Part shown: in pieces, positions 14,632 to 27,108 of the stretch | Numbering within the stretch: position 1 is the stretch's first letter | Layout of the letters: each line of letters starts with the position of its first letter | Assembly: GCF_900141985.1 (NCBI RefSeq) | Contig: NZ_FQZK01000005.1 | Location: 1 to 64,000, forward strand | Length of the DNA: 64,000 nucleotides | Source of the DNA: Nocardiopsis flavescens | Lineage (GTDB): Bacteria > Actinomycetota > Actinomycetes > Streptosporangiales > Streptosporangiaceae | Direction of reading: 5' to 3' | Position numbers and translations under genes: made by a program | Notes under the pieces: model-generated | Databases searched by the model: none | Told to the model about the DNA's origin: nothing | Seen by the model: only the letters and a program-made list of their open reading frames with translations

Positions 14632-15189
14632 TCAGGGCCGGTGGGCGACCATCCGTTCGACGGTGCCGAAGAACAGCCGGTCGTGGTGGCCGACCCGGAA
14701 CCCCGCCTCGGCGGCCTCCTCGCGCGGCGCGCGCCGGTGCTCCCGGCGGCGCGCCGACAGGCGGGGGAGGAGGCGGGCGCGGGGGATCCGCTCCGCCGCC
14801 AGCAGCCGCCCGCCCGGCACCAGGACCCGGTACATCTCCCGCAGCGCCCGCGCCCGGTCGTCGACGGTGTCCAGGGCCAGCATGCACACGACGGTCTCGA
14901 ACCCCTCGTCGGGGAAGTCCAGTGACAGGGCGTCGCCCTCGGTGAAGCGGGCGACCAGGCCCAGCTCCTCGGAGCGCTTGCGGGCCGAGGCCAGCGCCGC
15001 CGAGTCGGTGTCGATCGCGGTCAGCCGTACCTGGGGCGGGTAGTACCGCAGGTTGGCGCCGGTGCCCACGCCCACCTCCAGGGTGCGCTCGCGCGCGCCC
15101 GCGCAGAGGATCTCCCGGGTGCGGCGCAGCGCGGGCCCCTCCCAGGGCTCCGCTCGCCCCCGCCCGGTCCACGGCCGCCGTACGTTCAT
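14632..15189 (-). CDS. Class I SAM-dependent methyltransferase
   Basis: A 185-residue methyltransferase of the Methyltransf_11 type. Motif I is RTLEVGVGTGANLRYY, the acidic ribose-binding turn LTAIDTDSAA, motif IV region FETVVCMLALDTVDD, and the post-motif MYRVLVPGGRLLAAE. The C-terminal part is Arg-rich and then EAGFRVGHHDRLFFGTVERM. The substrate is unknown; similar proteins are often annotated as phospholipid or quinone methyltransferases without proof. ATG 15189 follows GGGCGAGG closely; GTG 15210 is an alternative start. Confidence 0.78.
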   Translation of the reverse strand: MNVRRPWTGRGRAEPWEGPALRRTREILCAGARERTLEVGVGTGANLRYYPPQVRLTAIDTDSAALASARKRSEELGLVARFTEGDALSLDFPDEGFETVVCMLALDTVDDRARALREMYRVLVPGGRLLAAERIPRARLLPRLSARRREHRRAPREEAAEAGFRVGHHDRLFFGTVERMVAHRP

Positions 15190-15287
15190 GTCCTCGCCCG
15201 CTGTGCTCACCACCCCGACTCTGTGTCCCCGTGGGCCCCCGGTCAAGGGGTGGCGGCGCGTTTCTCCGGGAGAGGGCGCAAAAAGCG

Positions 15288-15319
15288 GGCGGCCCGCCCC
15301 CCCGAAGGGGCGGGCCGCC
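15288..15319 (-). terminator. Rho-independent terminator of the amino-acid ABC operon
   Basis: GGCGGCCCGCCCC pairs perfectly with GGGGCGGGCCGCC (13 bp, six-base loop). On the minus strand the stem is followed by CGCTTTTTGCG, a real T-run, making this one of the most convincing terminators in the window. Confidence 0.85.
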
Positions 15320-15334
15320 TCCGCGACCGCCGTT

Positions 15335-16150
15335 TCAGAGCACCTTGGACAGGAACGCCCGCGTGCGCTCGTGCTGCGGGTTCCCCAGCACCTCGGCGGG
15401 CTCGCCCGACTCCACGACCGCCCCGTCGTCCATGAACACCAGGGAGTCGCCGACCTCGCGGGCGAACCCCATCTCGTGTGTGACGACCATCATGGTCATG
15501 CCGTTCTCGGCCAGGTCGCGCATCACGTCCAGGACCTCGCCGACCAGCTCCGGGTCCAGGGCGCTGGTGGGCTCGTCGAACAGCATCAGCGACGGCTCCA
15601 TCGCCAGCGCGCGGGCGATCGCCACGCGCTGCTGCTGGCCGCCGGAGAGCTGGTCGGGGTAGGCGGAGGCCTTGTCGGGCAGGCCCACCCGCTCCAGCAG
15701 CTCGGTGGCCTTGGCCGTGGCCTCGGCCCGCGGGACCCGCTTGACCTGCATCGGGGCCTCGATGATGTTGCCCAGCACGCTCAGGTGGGGGAACAGGTTG
15801 AAGCGCTGGAAGACCATGCCGATGTCGCTGCGCTGCGCGGCGACCTCGGTCTCGCGCAGCTCGTAGAGCTTGCCGCGCTTTTGCCGGTACCCCATCAGCT
15901 CGCCGTTGACCCACAGGCGCCCGGCGGTGAGCTTCTCCAGGTGGTTGACGCACCGCAGGAAGGTCGACTTGCCCGACCCCGAGGGGCCGATGATGCACAT
16001 GACCTCGCCCCGGCGGACCTGGAGGTCGATGCCCTTGAGCACCTCCAGGCGGCCGAAGCTCTTGTGCACGTTCTCGGCGACCACGAGGGCGTCGGAGGGC
16101 AGCTCGGCGCCCTCGGCGGTCTCGATGACCGGCTCGTTCGGCTCGCTCAT
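15335..16150 (-). CDS. Polar amino-acid ABC transporter ATPase
   Basis: A 271-residue ATPase of the GlnQ/HisP class. Walker [11 protein letters not shown]-loop [16 protein letters not shown], signature LSGGQQQR, Walker [13 protein letters not shown] and H-loop [11 protein letters not shown] are all intact. An extra N-terminal ~22 residues ([16 protein letters not shown]) precede the domain. It energises uptake of a polar amino acid with the permease and binding protein encoded upstream. Its ATG shares a base with the permease TGA (TGATG). Confidence 0.92.
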   Translation of the reverse strand: MSEPNEPVIETAEGAELPSDALVVAENVHKSFGRLEVLKGIDLQVRRGEVMCIIGPSGSGKSTFLRCVNHLEKLTAGRLWVNGELMGYRQKRGKLYELRETEVAAQRSDIGMVFQRFNLFPHLSVLGNIIEAPMQVKRVPRAEATAKATELLERVGLPDKASAYPDQLSGGQQQRVAIARALAMEPSLMLFDEPTSALDPELVGEVLDVMRDLAENGMTMMVVTHEMGFAREVGDSLVFMDDGAVVESGEPAEVLGNPQHERTRAFLSKVL

Positions 16151-17115
16151 CAGTGCGCCCCTCCCACGATCCGGTTGCGGATGCCGCCGTACTGGCCGGG
16201 GTTGAAGCGGCGTTCGATGAAGTACTGTCCCACCATCAGGACGCTGGTGATGGCCAGGTACCACAGGCACGCCGCCACCAGCATCGGGAAGATCTGGTAG
16301 GTCCGGGCGCCGATGGCCTGGAGCTGGTAGAACAGCTCGATGGTCACCGGCACGTAGGCGAGCAGCGCGGTGTCCTTGAGCATGGCGATGGTCTCGTTGC
16401 CGGTGGGCGGGATCACCACCCGCATCGCCTGCGGAAGGGTGATGCGCCGCAGGACCTTGGCCCGGCTCATGCCCAGGGCCTGGGCGGCCTCGGTCTGGCC
16501 CTTGTCGACGGACTGCAGGCCGGCGCGGATGATCTCCGCCATGTAGGCGCCCTCGGAGAGCGACAGCGCCATGAGGCCGGCCACGTAGCCGCTCAGCAGG
16601 GTGCGGGTGTCGATCTCGAAGAAGCGGGCGTCGCCCTCCAGGCCCAGCCAGGCCATCCAGTAGTTGTCGAAGGGCAGGCCCAGCTCGATGGTCTGGTAGA
16701 GGATCGCCAGGTTGCCGAAGAGCACGGCCAGGACCAGGCGCGGCACGCCCCGGAAGAACCAGGTGTAGAGCCAGGAGACGGTGCTCAGCACCGGGTTCCC
16801 GGACAGCCGCATCACGGCCAGCACGATGCCCAGGGCGATGCCGATGACCATGGACAGGACGGTGGCGCTGATGGTGACCCACACGCCTCGGACCACGGGG
16901 TCCGAGAACATGTGCTCCACCATGAACGGCCAGTTGAAGGCGTCGTTCGTGAAGAGCATGTGCACGAACATCGATGCGAGGAGCAGGACGACGCCGGCGG
17001 CGATCCACCGTTCGGGGTAGCGGACGGGGACGGCGGTGATGGGTTCGGCCGGTCGGCCCGGAGCCGGGGTGCTGCTCGGCTCCGGGCCGCCCACCGGTGC
17101 GCTCGGTGAGGACAC
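16150..17115 (-). CDS. Polar amino-acid ABC transporter permease
   Basis: A 321-residue inner-membrane permease of the HisMQ family. After a Pro-rich N-terminal tail there are about six to seven hydrophobic segments ([37 protein letters not shown] and others). The EAA loop that contacts the ATPase reads [20 protein letters not shown], and [20 protein letters not shown] follows as in this family. Only one permease gene is present, so it presumably acts as a homodimer. 43 bp separate it from the binding-protein gene. Confidence 0.92.
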   Translation of the reverse strand: MSSPSAPVGGPEPSSTPAPGRPAEPITAVPVRYPERWIAAGVVLLLASMFVHMLFTNDAFNWPFMVEHMFSDPVVRGVWVTISATVLSMVIGIALGIVLAVMRLSGNPVLSTVSWLYTWFFRGVPRLVLAVLFGNLAILYQTIELGLPFDNYWMAWLGLEGDARFFEIDTRTLLSGYVAGLMALSLSEGAYMAEIIRAGLQSVDKGQTEAAQALGMSRAKVLRRITLPQAMRVVIPPTGNETIAMLKDTALLAYVPVTIELFYQLQAIGARTYQIFPMLVAACLWYLAITSVLMVGQYFIERRFNPGQYGGIRNRIVGGAH

Positions 17116-17158
17116 AGGTCGGACTTTCGTTCGGGTGACGGACGGGGGAGGTCTTCCC

Positions 17159-18082
17159 TTACTCCGCGGCGGGGTTCACCTCGGCGGTCTCCAGACCGCC
17201 GGCCTCGACGCCCCACTCGCCCAGGACCTGCTCGTAGGTGCCGTCCTCGATGATGGCGTTGAAGGCGGCGGCGACGGCCTCGGCCAGCTCGGTGCCGTCC
17301 TGGTGCGCGAGGATGCCGTAGGGGGCGGCGTCGTACTGCTCGCCGATGAACTCCAGGACGCCCTCACCGGTCTGCTCCAGGGCGTACGCGGCGGTGGGCA
17401 TGTCCGCCAGGGAGGCGTCGTTGACGCCGGACACCACGGTCTCGGTGGCCAGCGGCTGGTTCTCGAACTTCTGGATGGCGATGGCCTCTTCGCCCGCGTC
17501 GACGCAGGCCTGGCTCCGGGCCTCGATGTCCTCGTCGTGGGTGGTGTCGGACTGGACCGCGATGCGCATGCCGCAGGCGTTGTCGGGGTCGACGTCCTGC
17601 GGGTTCCCGGCCTGGGCGAACCACTGGGTGCCGGAGGAGAAGTAGGAGATCATGTTGACCTGCTCCATGCGCTCCTCGGTCACGGTGAACGAGGAGGAGC
17701 CCAGGTCGTAGGTGCCGGTGTCGACGCCGATGATGATGGAGTCGAAGGTGGTGGGCTCCCACTGCGCCTCCAGGCCCAGCTTGCCCAGGGCCGCCTCCAG
17801 CAGGTCGACGTTGAAGCCCATGACGGTCTCGCCGTCGGCGTCCAGGAACTCGCCCGGGGGGTAGGACGCCTCCACGCCGATCGTCACGGAGCCGGCTTCG
17901 GCGATGTCGGCGGGGACCAGGGCGGCGAGCTCCTCGTCCACCTCGACCGCGGGCTTCTCGGGGGCCGCGGACTCCTCTCCCGCGGGCTCGCCCGAGCCGC
18001 CGCAGGCGCTCAGCGCGAGGACACCGGTCAGGGCCAGGGCGCCGACGGGGAGGAGCGCGGACAGGGGCTTGTGCAGGGCCAT
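17159..18082 (-). CDS. Amino-acid ABC transporter substrate-binding lipoprotein
   Basis: A 307-residue family-3 solute-binding protein, first gene of the three-gene operon. A lipoprotein signal peptide is clear: LLPVGALALTGVLALSACGG with the lipobox LSAC. The mature part starts with an acidic linker and then has the SBP_bac_3 core: TIGVEASYPPGEFLDADG, MGFNVDLLEAALGKLGLEAQ, EPTTFDSIIIGVDTGTYDLG. It would bind a polar amino acid at the membrane surface. ATG 18082 is preceded by AAGGAGATCCACG. Confidence 0.92.
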   Translation of the reverse strand: MALHKPLSALLPVGALALTGVLALSACGGSGEPAGEESAAPEKPAVEVDEELAALVPADIAEAGSVTIGVEASYPPGEFLDADGETVMGFNVDLLEAALGKLGLEAQWEPTTFDSIIIGVDTGTYDLGSSSFTVTEERMEQVNMISYFSSGTQWFAQAGNPQDVDPDNACGMRIAVQSDTTHDEDIEARSQACVDAGEEAIAIQKFENQPLATETVVSGVNDASLADMPTAAYALEQTGEGVLEFIGEQYDAAPYGILAHQDGTELAEAVAAAFNAIIEDGTYEQVLGEWGVEAGGLETAEVNPAAE

Positions 18083-18466
18083 CGTGGATCTCCTTCTGGG
18101 GCACGAAGTGCCTGGTCGGAGTCGGGTTCGCGGCCCCTCCACCCGAACCAAAGCGACATACGGTGCAATATGTGGCAAATGTTGATACGTCGGTGCCGTC
18201 CCATGGTGCCGACCCTGCGATTTTCCTGCGGTCACCGTTGTGAGAGGATTGCGTAACGGGTCATCCCCGTAGAGAGGCGTACGCGCAGAACTCGTATAAG
18301 AGTCACGCGAAGCACGACCCCTTCCCGCGGCACCACCGGTCATGGCCGACCGGCGCGGGAACGGGCTCCCCTAGCACGGCACCCCTGCTTCGCGCGCGGT
18401 ACGCGCCGACACCATCCGCCGCGTCATGGCCGACGCCGGCGGCAGTAAGACCTTGAAGGGTTTTCG
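18083..18466. other. Divergent intergenic region, amino-acid transporter / malic enzyme
   Basis: 384 bp without a gene. It must hold the promoters of the binding-protein operon (minus) and malic enzyme (plus). TATAAG at 18294-18299 is a possible -10 for malic enzyme but is unsupported by a good -35. No riboswitch-like fold was recognised. Confidence 0.4.
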
Positions 18467-19660
18467 ATGACCAGCGATTCTTCTTCGCATACCCGGAATC
18501 CGCACCTGGACGACGACCCCGCCTTCGCCCTGCACCGCGGCGGCAAGCTCCAGGTCACCCCCACCGTGGACGTGCACGACCACGAGGGGCTCGCCCTCGC
18601 CTACACCCCGGGCGTCGCCCGCGTCTGCAGCGGCATCGCCGACGCGCCCGAACTGGTGGAGGACTACACCTGGCGGAGCAACCTGGTCGCCGTCGTCACC
18701 GACGGCACCGCGGTCCTGGGCCTGGGCGACATCGGCCCCCAGGCCTCGCTCCCCGTCATGGAGGGCAAGTCGCTGCTGTTCAAGCAGTTCGGCGGCATCG
18801 ACTCCGTGCCCATCGCGCTGGCCTGCACCGGCGTCGACGAGATCGTCGAGACCGTCGTGCGGATGGCCCCGTCCTTCGGCGGTATCAACCTGGAGGACAT
18901 CTCCGCCCCGCGCTGCTTCGAGATCGAGAAGCGCCTGCGGGAGCGGCTGGACATCCCCGTGTTCCACGACGACCAGCACGGCACCGCGATCGTCACCGTC
19001 GCGGCCCTGCACAACGCGGCCCGCCTTACCGGGCGCACGCTGGGCGACCTGCGCGCCGTGGTCTCCGGCGCGGGCTCGGCCGGGGTCGCCGTCACCAAGA
19101 TGCTCATCGACGGCGGCATCGGCGACATCGCCGTGGCCGACTCCAAGGGCATGGTCTACGAGGGGCGCGAGGGCCTGACCCCCGTCAAGCGGGAGCTGGC
19201 CGCGATCAGCAACCGGGCGGGCCTGCGCGGCTCCATCGAGAGCGCCCTGGCCGGCGCCGACGTGTTCATCGGCCTGTCCGCGGGCGAGGTCCCCGAGTCC
19301 GTCGTCGCGACGATGGCCCCGGACTCGATCGTCTTCGCGATGGCCAACCCCAACCCGGAGATCCACCCGGACGTCGCGCGCAAGTACGCGTCGGTCGTGG
19401 CGACCGGGCGCAGCGACTTCCCCAACCAGATCAACAACGTCCTGGCCTTCCCCGGCGTGTTCCGGGGCGCCTTCGCGGCCCGCGCCACCGACATCACCGA
19501 GAACATGAAGCTGGCCGCCGCCACGGCGCTGGCCGGCCTCGTCGGCGACGACCTGTCGGCGGACCACATCATCCCCAGCCCCTTCGACGAGCGGGTGGTC
19601 CCGGCGGTCTCGGCCGCCGTCGCCGCCCAGGCCCGTGAGGACGGCGTCGCCCGCCGCTGA
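18467..19660 (+). CDS. NAD(P)-dependent malic enzyme
   Basis: A 397-residue enzyme for oxidative decarboxylation of malate to pyruvate. The short bacterial type is evident: catalytic N-terminal domain with LAYTPGVARVCSGIA, VTDGTAVLGLGDIGPQASLP, MEGKSLLFKQFGGID, the metal-binding VFHDDQHGTAIV, then a Rossmann domain VVSGAGSAGVAV and AMANPNPEIHP, FPNQINNVLAFPGVFRGAF. Cofactor preference (NAD or NADP) cannot be read. It connects the C4 acid pool with pyruvate. Confidence 0.95.
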   Translation: MTSDSSSHTRNPHLDDDPAFALHRGGKLQVTPTVDVHDHEGLALAYTPGVARVCSGIADAPELVEDYTWRSNLVAVVTDGTAVLGLGDIGPQASLPVMEGKSLLFKQFGGIDSVPIALACTGVDEIVETVVRMAPSFGGINLEDISAPRCFEIEKRLRERLDIPVFHDDQHGTAIVTVAALHNAARLTGRTLGDLRAVVSGAGSAGVAVTKMLIDGGIGDIAVADSKGMVYEGREGLTPVKRELAAISNRAGLRGSIESALAGADVFIGLSAGEVPESVVATMAPDSIVFAMANPNPEIHPDVARKYASVVATGRSDFPNQINNVLAFPGVFRGAFAARATDITENMKLAAATALAGLVGDDLSADHIIPSPFDERVVPAVSAAVAAQAREDGVARR

Positions 19661-19672
19661 CCGGACACGGGA

Positions 19673-19714
19673 AGGGCCCGGAAGGCGCGCCCCCGCGGCG
19701 CCCCTCCGGGCCCT
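19673..19714. terminator. Bidirectional terminator between malic enzyme and padR
   Basis: AGGGCCCGGAAGGCGC and GCGCCCCTCCGGGCCCT pair almost fully around a short GC loop, between two convergent genes 74 bp apart. Confidence 0.65.
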
Positions 19715-19734
19715 CTCCGTTTCCCGCTCCGCGG

Positions 19735-20937
19735 CTACCGGTCGGTGCCGGGGTCGTCGACCACCCGGCTCCACGGGTCGCCGCCGCCGTCGTCGTCCGA
19801 GGGCGGAGCGGGCCGCGCCGCCCCGGGCCGGTCGGACCCCTCCGGCTCCGCGGCGGGGGTGTCGCCGGCGTCCGGCGTCCCGGCCCCCGGGGCCTCGCCG
19901 GCCGCCGCGGGCCCCGGCCCCGCGTCGGCTGCGGGCTCGGGACCGTCGGCCCCGGGCTTCGGTGCCTGCGCGTCGGCCGCGGGCTCGGGACCACCGGTCC
20001 CGGCCGCCGGGGCCTCGCCGGCCGCCGCGGTCCCGGGCTCCCCGGTCCCCGGGGCCTGCGGTTCCGCGGTCGCGGACCCGTCGGTCCCGGGCTCCGCGCC
20101 CTGCCCGGCGGGCGGGCCCCAGCCGCGCGCGTCCCTGCGGATCACCTCGACCGTGTCGTCCAGGATGCGGCGCAGGTCGTGCACGGCGGCCTCGCCGACC
20201 GTGCCCGCCTCCCGGGCCACGTCGCGGACGCGCTCGCTGAAGTCCCGCAGGGCCTGGTCCAGGTCCGGGGTCCGGCCGGAGCCGCCCCGGCCCCAGACCG
20301 CCCCGAAGGCGCCGAACCCCTGGGTGAACCTCTCCCACTCGCGCGACCAGCGGTGGCCGTCGTCGCAGGCCCGGTCCCCCGCGGCCTGCTCGCCGTCCCG
20401 CGGTCGGTCCTGCTCACGGGAGCCGCCCCCGTCAGCGGTCCCGGTCCCGGGTTCCTTCTCCGCGGCCGGCTCCTCCTTCGCGGCGGGCTCCTCGCGGCGC
20501 GGGGCCTCCCCGGCCGGGGCCTGCCGGGCGGCCGGCTCCTCGGCGGGCCGCCGGGCGCCGCCGGCGGCGAACTTCAGCTCCTCGCGCAGCGAGCTGATGG
20601 TCTCCCGGACGTCCTGCTTGACCGCGCGGGCGATGTCGCGCACCGAGTCGGTGATCTCCCGCTCCAGGTCGTCGAGGTCGTTCTCGCGCGCCCGCAGCTC
20701 CGCACGCCCCTTGTCGGTGAGGCTGTAGACCTTGCGGCCGCCCTCCTCGGTGTGCGTGACCAGGCCCTCCTCCTCCAGGCGGGCCAGTCGCGGGTAGATG
20801 GTGCCGGGCGAGGGGGAGTAGACCCCCAGGAACCTGTCCCGGAGCAGGCTGATGATCTCGTACCCGTGCCGGGGGCTCTCGTCCAGCAGCTTGAGCAGGT
20901 AGAGCCGGAGTCTGCCGTGGCCGAAGAAAGTGCTCAT
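19735..20937 (-). CDS. PadR-family regulator with long disordered tail
   Basis: A 400-residue protein. Residues 1-110 are a PadR winged helix (LRLYLLKLLDESPRHGYEII, SPSPGTIYPRLARLEEEGLV, GGRKVYSLTDKGRAEL) with a following helix. Then come an Ala/Glu-rich linker, a helical island (~195-270: HRWSREWERFTQGFGAFGAV and LDQALRDFSERVRDVAREAG) and a Pro/Ala/Gly tail with imperfect repeats such as GPEPAADA. PadR proteins are usually 110-190 residues, so the extension is unusual. It begins directly after the DUF4097 stop; both are one operon. Confidence 0.83.
   Translation of the reverse strand: MSTFFGHGRLRLYLLKLLDESPRHGYEIISLLRDRFLGVYSPSPGTIYPRLARLEEEGLVTHTEEGGRKVYSLTDKGRAELRARENDLDDLEREITDSVRDIARAVKQDVRETISSLREELKFAAGGARRPAEEPAARQAPAGEAPRREEPAAKEEPAAEKEPGTGTADGGGSREQDRPRDGEQAAGDRACDDGHRWSREWERFTQGFGAFGAVWGRGGSGRTPDLDQALRDFSERVRDVAREAGTVGEAAVHDLRRILDDTVEVIRRDARGWGPPAGQGAEPGTDGSATAEPQAPGTGEPGTAAAGEAPAAGTGGPEPAADAQAPKPGADGPEPAADAGPGPAAAGEAPGAGTPDAGDTPAAEPEGSDRPGAARPAPPSDDDGGGDPWSRVVDDPGTDR
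19885..20029. repeat. Internal direct repeats in the padR tail
   Basis: GGGGCCTCGCCGGCCGCCGC occurs twice about 120 bp apart, and GCGGGCTCGGGACC occurs twice between them. They encode the repeated GPEPAADA and GEAPAAG-like blocks; slippage-type expansion is likely. Confidence 0.55.
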
Positions 20938-21789
20938 TCATGCCCCCTCGGGGATCGCGGCCGGAGTCTCGGGCGCGCGCCGCAGCAGCGCGCTCCGGTT
21001 GGACGCGGAGTTGATGGTGATGGTCGCCGGGTCCACACCGCTGCCGATGCGCCCGCTCAGCAGGGTCCGGGCACGGCCGCCGCGCTTCTCCAGGCCGAAG
21101 TCGGAGTCCACCGCGGAGCCGGCGTTGCGGATCTCCACCGAGGCGGAGGTGTCCGCGGGCACCCGCAGGGCGACCTCGCCGGAGACGGTGTTGATCCGGA
21201 CCCGGGCCGCCGGGGCCAGGTCGGTGTCGGCCAGCACGGAGCCGGAGACGGTCTTGGCGCTCAGGGAGGAGACGCGCCCGCCCGCCACGGCCAGCTGCCC
21301 GCTGACGCTGTTGAAGGCCAGGCCCCCGGACACGTTCCGCAGGGAGGCGTTGCCGGACACGGTGTTGACGTCGGTCTCGCCGGACGCCCCGTCCACGGTG
21401 ACCTCGCCCGAGGCGGTCTTGAGCCTGGTCCGCGCGCCCACGCCCGCGACCACGATCGGCGCCCCCATGGTGGTGACGTCGACCGGGCAGTCGCGGGGGA
21501 CGCGCAGGTCGACGGTCGCGCTGCGCCGCTGCACCTGCTTGTAGCCGCCCAGCTGGACCGGGCGCAGCCGCTCGATCAGGCCGGACCCGGTGAGGTCCTC
21601 GTAGTGGATGGTGAGGATGCCCGCCTCCTGGACCGCCAGGAGGGGCTCGCCGACGATGTCGGACACCTCGAAGGTGACCGGGTCGTCGGTGGGAAGAATG
21701 TTGACCTGGCCGCCGAGGATCCGTACCCGCAAGGCCACGATGCCGTCGAGGGTCTGTGTCGTCGGCCTGTCGATGGTCCAACGTGCCAT
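20938..21789 (-). CDS. DUF4097-type beta-helix protein
   Basis: A 283-residue protein with repeated short beta strands typical of DUF4097 adhesin-like solenoids: RLKTASGEVTVDGASGETDV, NTVSGNASLRNVSGG, SVSGQLAVAGG, KTVSGSVLAD, NTVSGEVALRV. There is no signal peptide or membrane segment. In actinobacteria and bacilli such genes commonly pair with PadR regulators and may act in envelope-stress sensing; the mechanism is not known. ATG 21789 is taken; a GTG three codons upstream is possible. The stop is immediately followed by the padR ATG. Confidence 0.85.
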   Translation of the reverse strand: MARWTIDRPTTQTLDGIVALRVRILGGQVNILPTDDPVTFEVSDIVGEPLLAVQEAGILTIHYEDLTGSGLIERLRPVQLGGYKQVQRRSATVDLRVPRDCPVDVTTMGAPIVVAGVGARTRLKTASGEVTVDGASGETDVNTVSGNASLRNVSGGLAFNSVSGQLAVAGGRVSSLSAKTVSGSVLADTDLAPAARVRINTVSGEVALRVPADTSASVEIRNAGSAVDSDFGLEKRGGRARTLLSGRIGSGVDPATITINSASNRSALLRRAPETPAAIPEGA

Positions 21790-21820
21790 CGTGTGCACCC
21801 TTTCGCTCGCTCCGATGCCT

Positions 21821-21863
21821 TCACGATATGTCGCGAGTCCGGCGAACTCAAGATATGTCGCGG
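21821..21863 (-). promoter_or_regulatory. Tandem 16-bp operator-like repeats upstream of DUF4097-padR
   Basis: TCACGATATGTCGCGA (21821-21836) and TCAAGATATGTCGCGG (21848-21863) agree at 14 of 16 positions with a 27-bp period. Each contains ATGTCGCG, half of the ATGT/ACAT-type palindrome recognised by many PadR repressors. They lie 32-74 bp upstream of the operon start and probably mediate autoregulation. Confidence 0.65.
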
Positions 21864-21988
21864 ATTCCCGGGGGTGTCTCCGGGTTCTCCCCGATACCGA
21901 CCCCTTCCCCGCCCGCGCCCACCCCGGCGGCGGGGCCCTGCGCCCCCTGCCCCGGCCCGGCGGCCCCGCCCGGCCGCACGGGAACGCC

Positions 21989-22020
21989 GAAGGGGCCCGG
22001 GATCTCTCCCGGGCCCCTTC
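21989..22020 (-). terminator. Terminator of the kgd operon
   Basis: GAAGGGGCCCGGGA and its complement form a perfect 14-bp stem with a four-base loop, 12 bases past the DUF6104 stop. Confidence 0.75.
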
Positions 22021-22031
22021 GGGGGTGTTCC

Positions 22032-22211
22032 CTACTCTTCGTCCTCGTCGTCCAGCCGGGCCAGCCAGGTGGCCAGCCGGTCGACCGGTGTCTCGAACTC
22101 GGGGTGGACGTCGGTGAACGTCCGCAGCTGTTCGGCGACCCAGGAGAGGCTGACCTGCTCCTCGCCCCGGCGCGCCTCCAGCTCCTCGATCCCGCGATCC
22201 GTGTAGTACAC
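22032..22211 (-). CDS. DUF6104-type small protein downstream of kgd
   Basis: A 59-residue protein beginning VYYTDRGIEELEARRGEE and ending RLATWLARLDDEDEE. I recognise this as the small acidic protein that sits beside kgd/odhA in many actinomycetes; function unknown. The GTG at 22211 follows GGGGACCGAG, 13 bases after the kgd stop, so both genes are co-transcribed. Conservation of the pair suggests a link with 2-oxoglutarate dehydrogenase, but this is inference. Confidence 0.75.
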   Translation of the reverse strand: MYYTDRGIEELEARRGEEQVSLSWVAEQLRTFTDVHPEFETPVDRLATWLARLDDEDEE

Positions 22212-22224
22212 CTCGGTCCCCCCG

Positions 22225-25860
<3,636 letters not shown>

Positions 25861-26528
25861 GGCGGAGATCGCCCACTTCCGCAGCTCGCTCGTGGATGTA
25901 TGGGAAGACGGGTGGCTGCCGGCTCGGCGGGCTCAAGGAAGAACACGGGGTCAACCGCGTGGCGGAAGACCGGTCTGACCAGGCCGGCACTCGTCGGGTA
26001 CCAGGCTACTTGTACCGGCCTCCCCTCGGGGAACACGGGCCGTGTTGAAACTAGGAGATAGCTAACATTTTTTCACAACCACCCTGGCGCTACGCGTCGG
26101 TAACCAAGCGCGATGTGTCTGTGGTGCCTGTTTTGTAGGCTTTTGTGGCGAATTTGGCGTGTGAAGGTTTTGTCCGCTATCGGCCGCACCGGATGTGTCC
26201 TGTACCACTCTCGATATCGAGATTCCGGGGGAACCCGGTCCCACTGGCCCCCGTCGGAGTAGGTGCGAGCGACCGGGCGGGACGGCCGGGCCCCGCCGCC
26301 GACGTTCCCAGCGGGAGCGGTGGGACCCGGGCCCGGTCGCCGCACACCCGCGCCCGCGCCGCCTCCTTTCCCTGCCGCGACGGGGCACCGCGCTCGTGAA
26401 TCGCCGGTGAACGCCGCCGAGGATGTGCGGATCTGTACGCTCTTCGGCGTTCTCCCACGCCGGAGCGCCCCGCGTGCCAAGATCGCGATACGCGCACACC
26501 GGTAGACGCGAGGGGTGGGGAGGGACCC
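25861..26528. other. Divergent intergenic region upstream of kgd and blaI
   Basis: 668 bp with no convincing gene; Arg/Pro-rich open frames lack start signals. It contains an A/T run near 26060-26080 (likely the kgd promoter region) and the palindrome at 26209. Confidence 0.5.
26209..26222. promoter_or_regulatory. Perfect palindrome TCTCGATATCGAGA
   Basis: A 14-bp perfect palindrome in the kgd-blaI intergenic region, 349 bp from the kgd start and 306 bp from the BlaI-type gene. It could be an operator, but no regulator can be assigned. Confidence 0.35.
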
Positions 26529-26903
26529 ATGAGGGGCCTGGGGGAACTGGAAGCCGCCATCATGGACGCGCTGTGGCGGTCCGACGAACCGCTGCCCGTG
26601 CGGCTCATCCACGAGACGATGGTCTACGACCGGGACATCGCGTACACGACGGTCATGACCGTCGCGGGCATCCTCTTCAACAAGGGCCTGCTCGACCGGG
26701 AGAAGCGCGGCCGCGCCTGGGTCTACTGGCCGCTGGAGTCGCACGCCGAGTACACGGCCCGGGTCATGGACGAGTTCCTCGACACCTGCCCCGAGCCCCA
26801 GGCCACCCTGCGCAGCTTCGTCGAGCGCTTCAGCGACGAGGAGATGGACTCCTTCCACCGCGTGCTCAGCCAGGTCCGCCTCGACCGCGGCGTCACCATC
26901 TAG
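26529..26903 (+). CDS. BlaI/MecI/CopY-family repressor
   Basis: A 124-residue Penicillinase_R protein. The winged helix is seen as LGELEAAIMDALWRSDEPLP, RDIAYTTVMTVAGILFNKGL and LDREKRGRAWVYWPLESHAE; the C-terminal dimerisation helices are LRSFVERFSDEEMDSFHRVL. No BlaR1/MecR1 sensor protease or beta-lactamase gene is adjacent, so this orphan probably controls something else, for example the ROS- or copper-linked targets seen for such orphans in actinobacteria. GGGAGGGACCC precedes the ATG. Confidence 0.87.
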   Translation: MRGLGELEAAIMDALWRSDEPLPVRLIHETMVYDRDIAYTTVMTVAGILFNKGLLDREKRGRAWVYWPLESHAEYTARVMDEFLDTCPEPQATLRSFVERFSDEEMDSFHRVLSQVRLDRGVTI

Positions 26904-26936
26904 GCTCCGCCCGGGCGGCGGGCGCCCGGCACCGTA

Positions 26937-27044
26937 GGCGCCGGCCTTCGCGCCCCGGCCGCGCACTCCGCGCGGCCCCGCACCCCGCATCCGGGGTCCG
27001 CGCGTTCGGCGCGCGCCCGGTACGGCCGGCGCCGGCCTTCGCGC
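26937..27044. repeat. 17-bp direct repeat in convergent spacer
   Basis: GGCGCCGGCCTTCGCGC occurs at 26937-26953 and 27028-27044, 91 bp apart, in the gene-free spacer between blaI and the SUFU-like gene. Possibly remnants of paired terminators. Confidence 0.45.
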
Positions 27045-27108
27045 TCCACCCGCCCCCACCCGGACCCCGGGGACCGTGCCGGGGCCTGGTGCGGGCGGCC
27101 GGCGGCCC

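Noticed and set aside
26937-27044. Mobile repeat or CRISPR-like array
   Set aside because: Only two copies of a 17-bp GC-rich unit with a single unrelated spacer; no cas genes.
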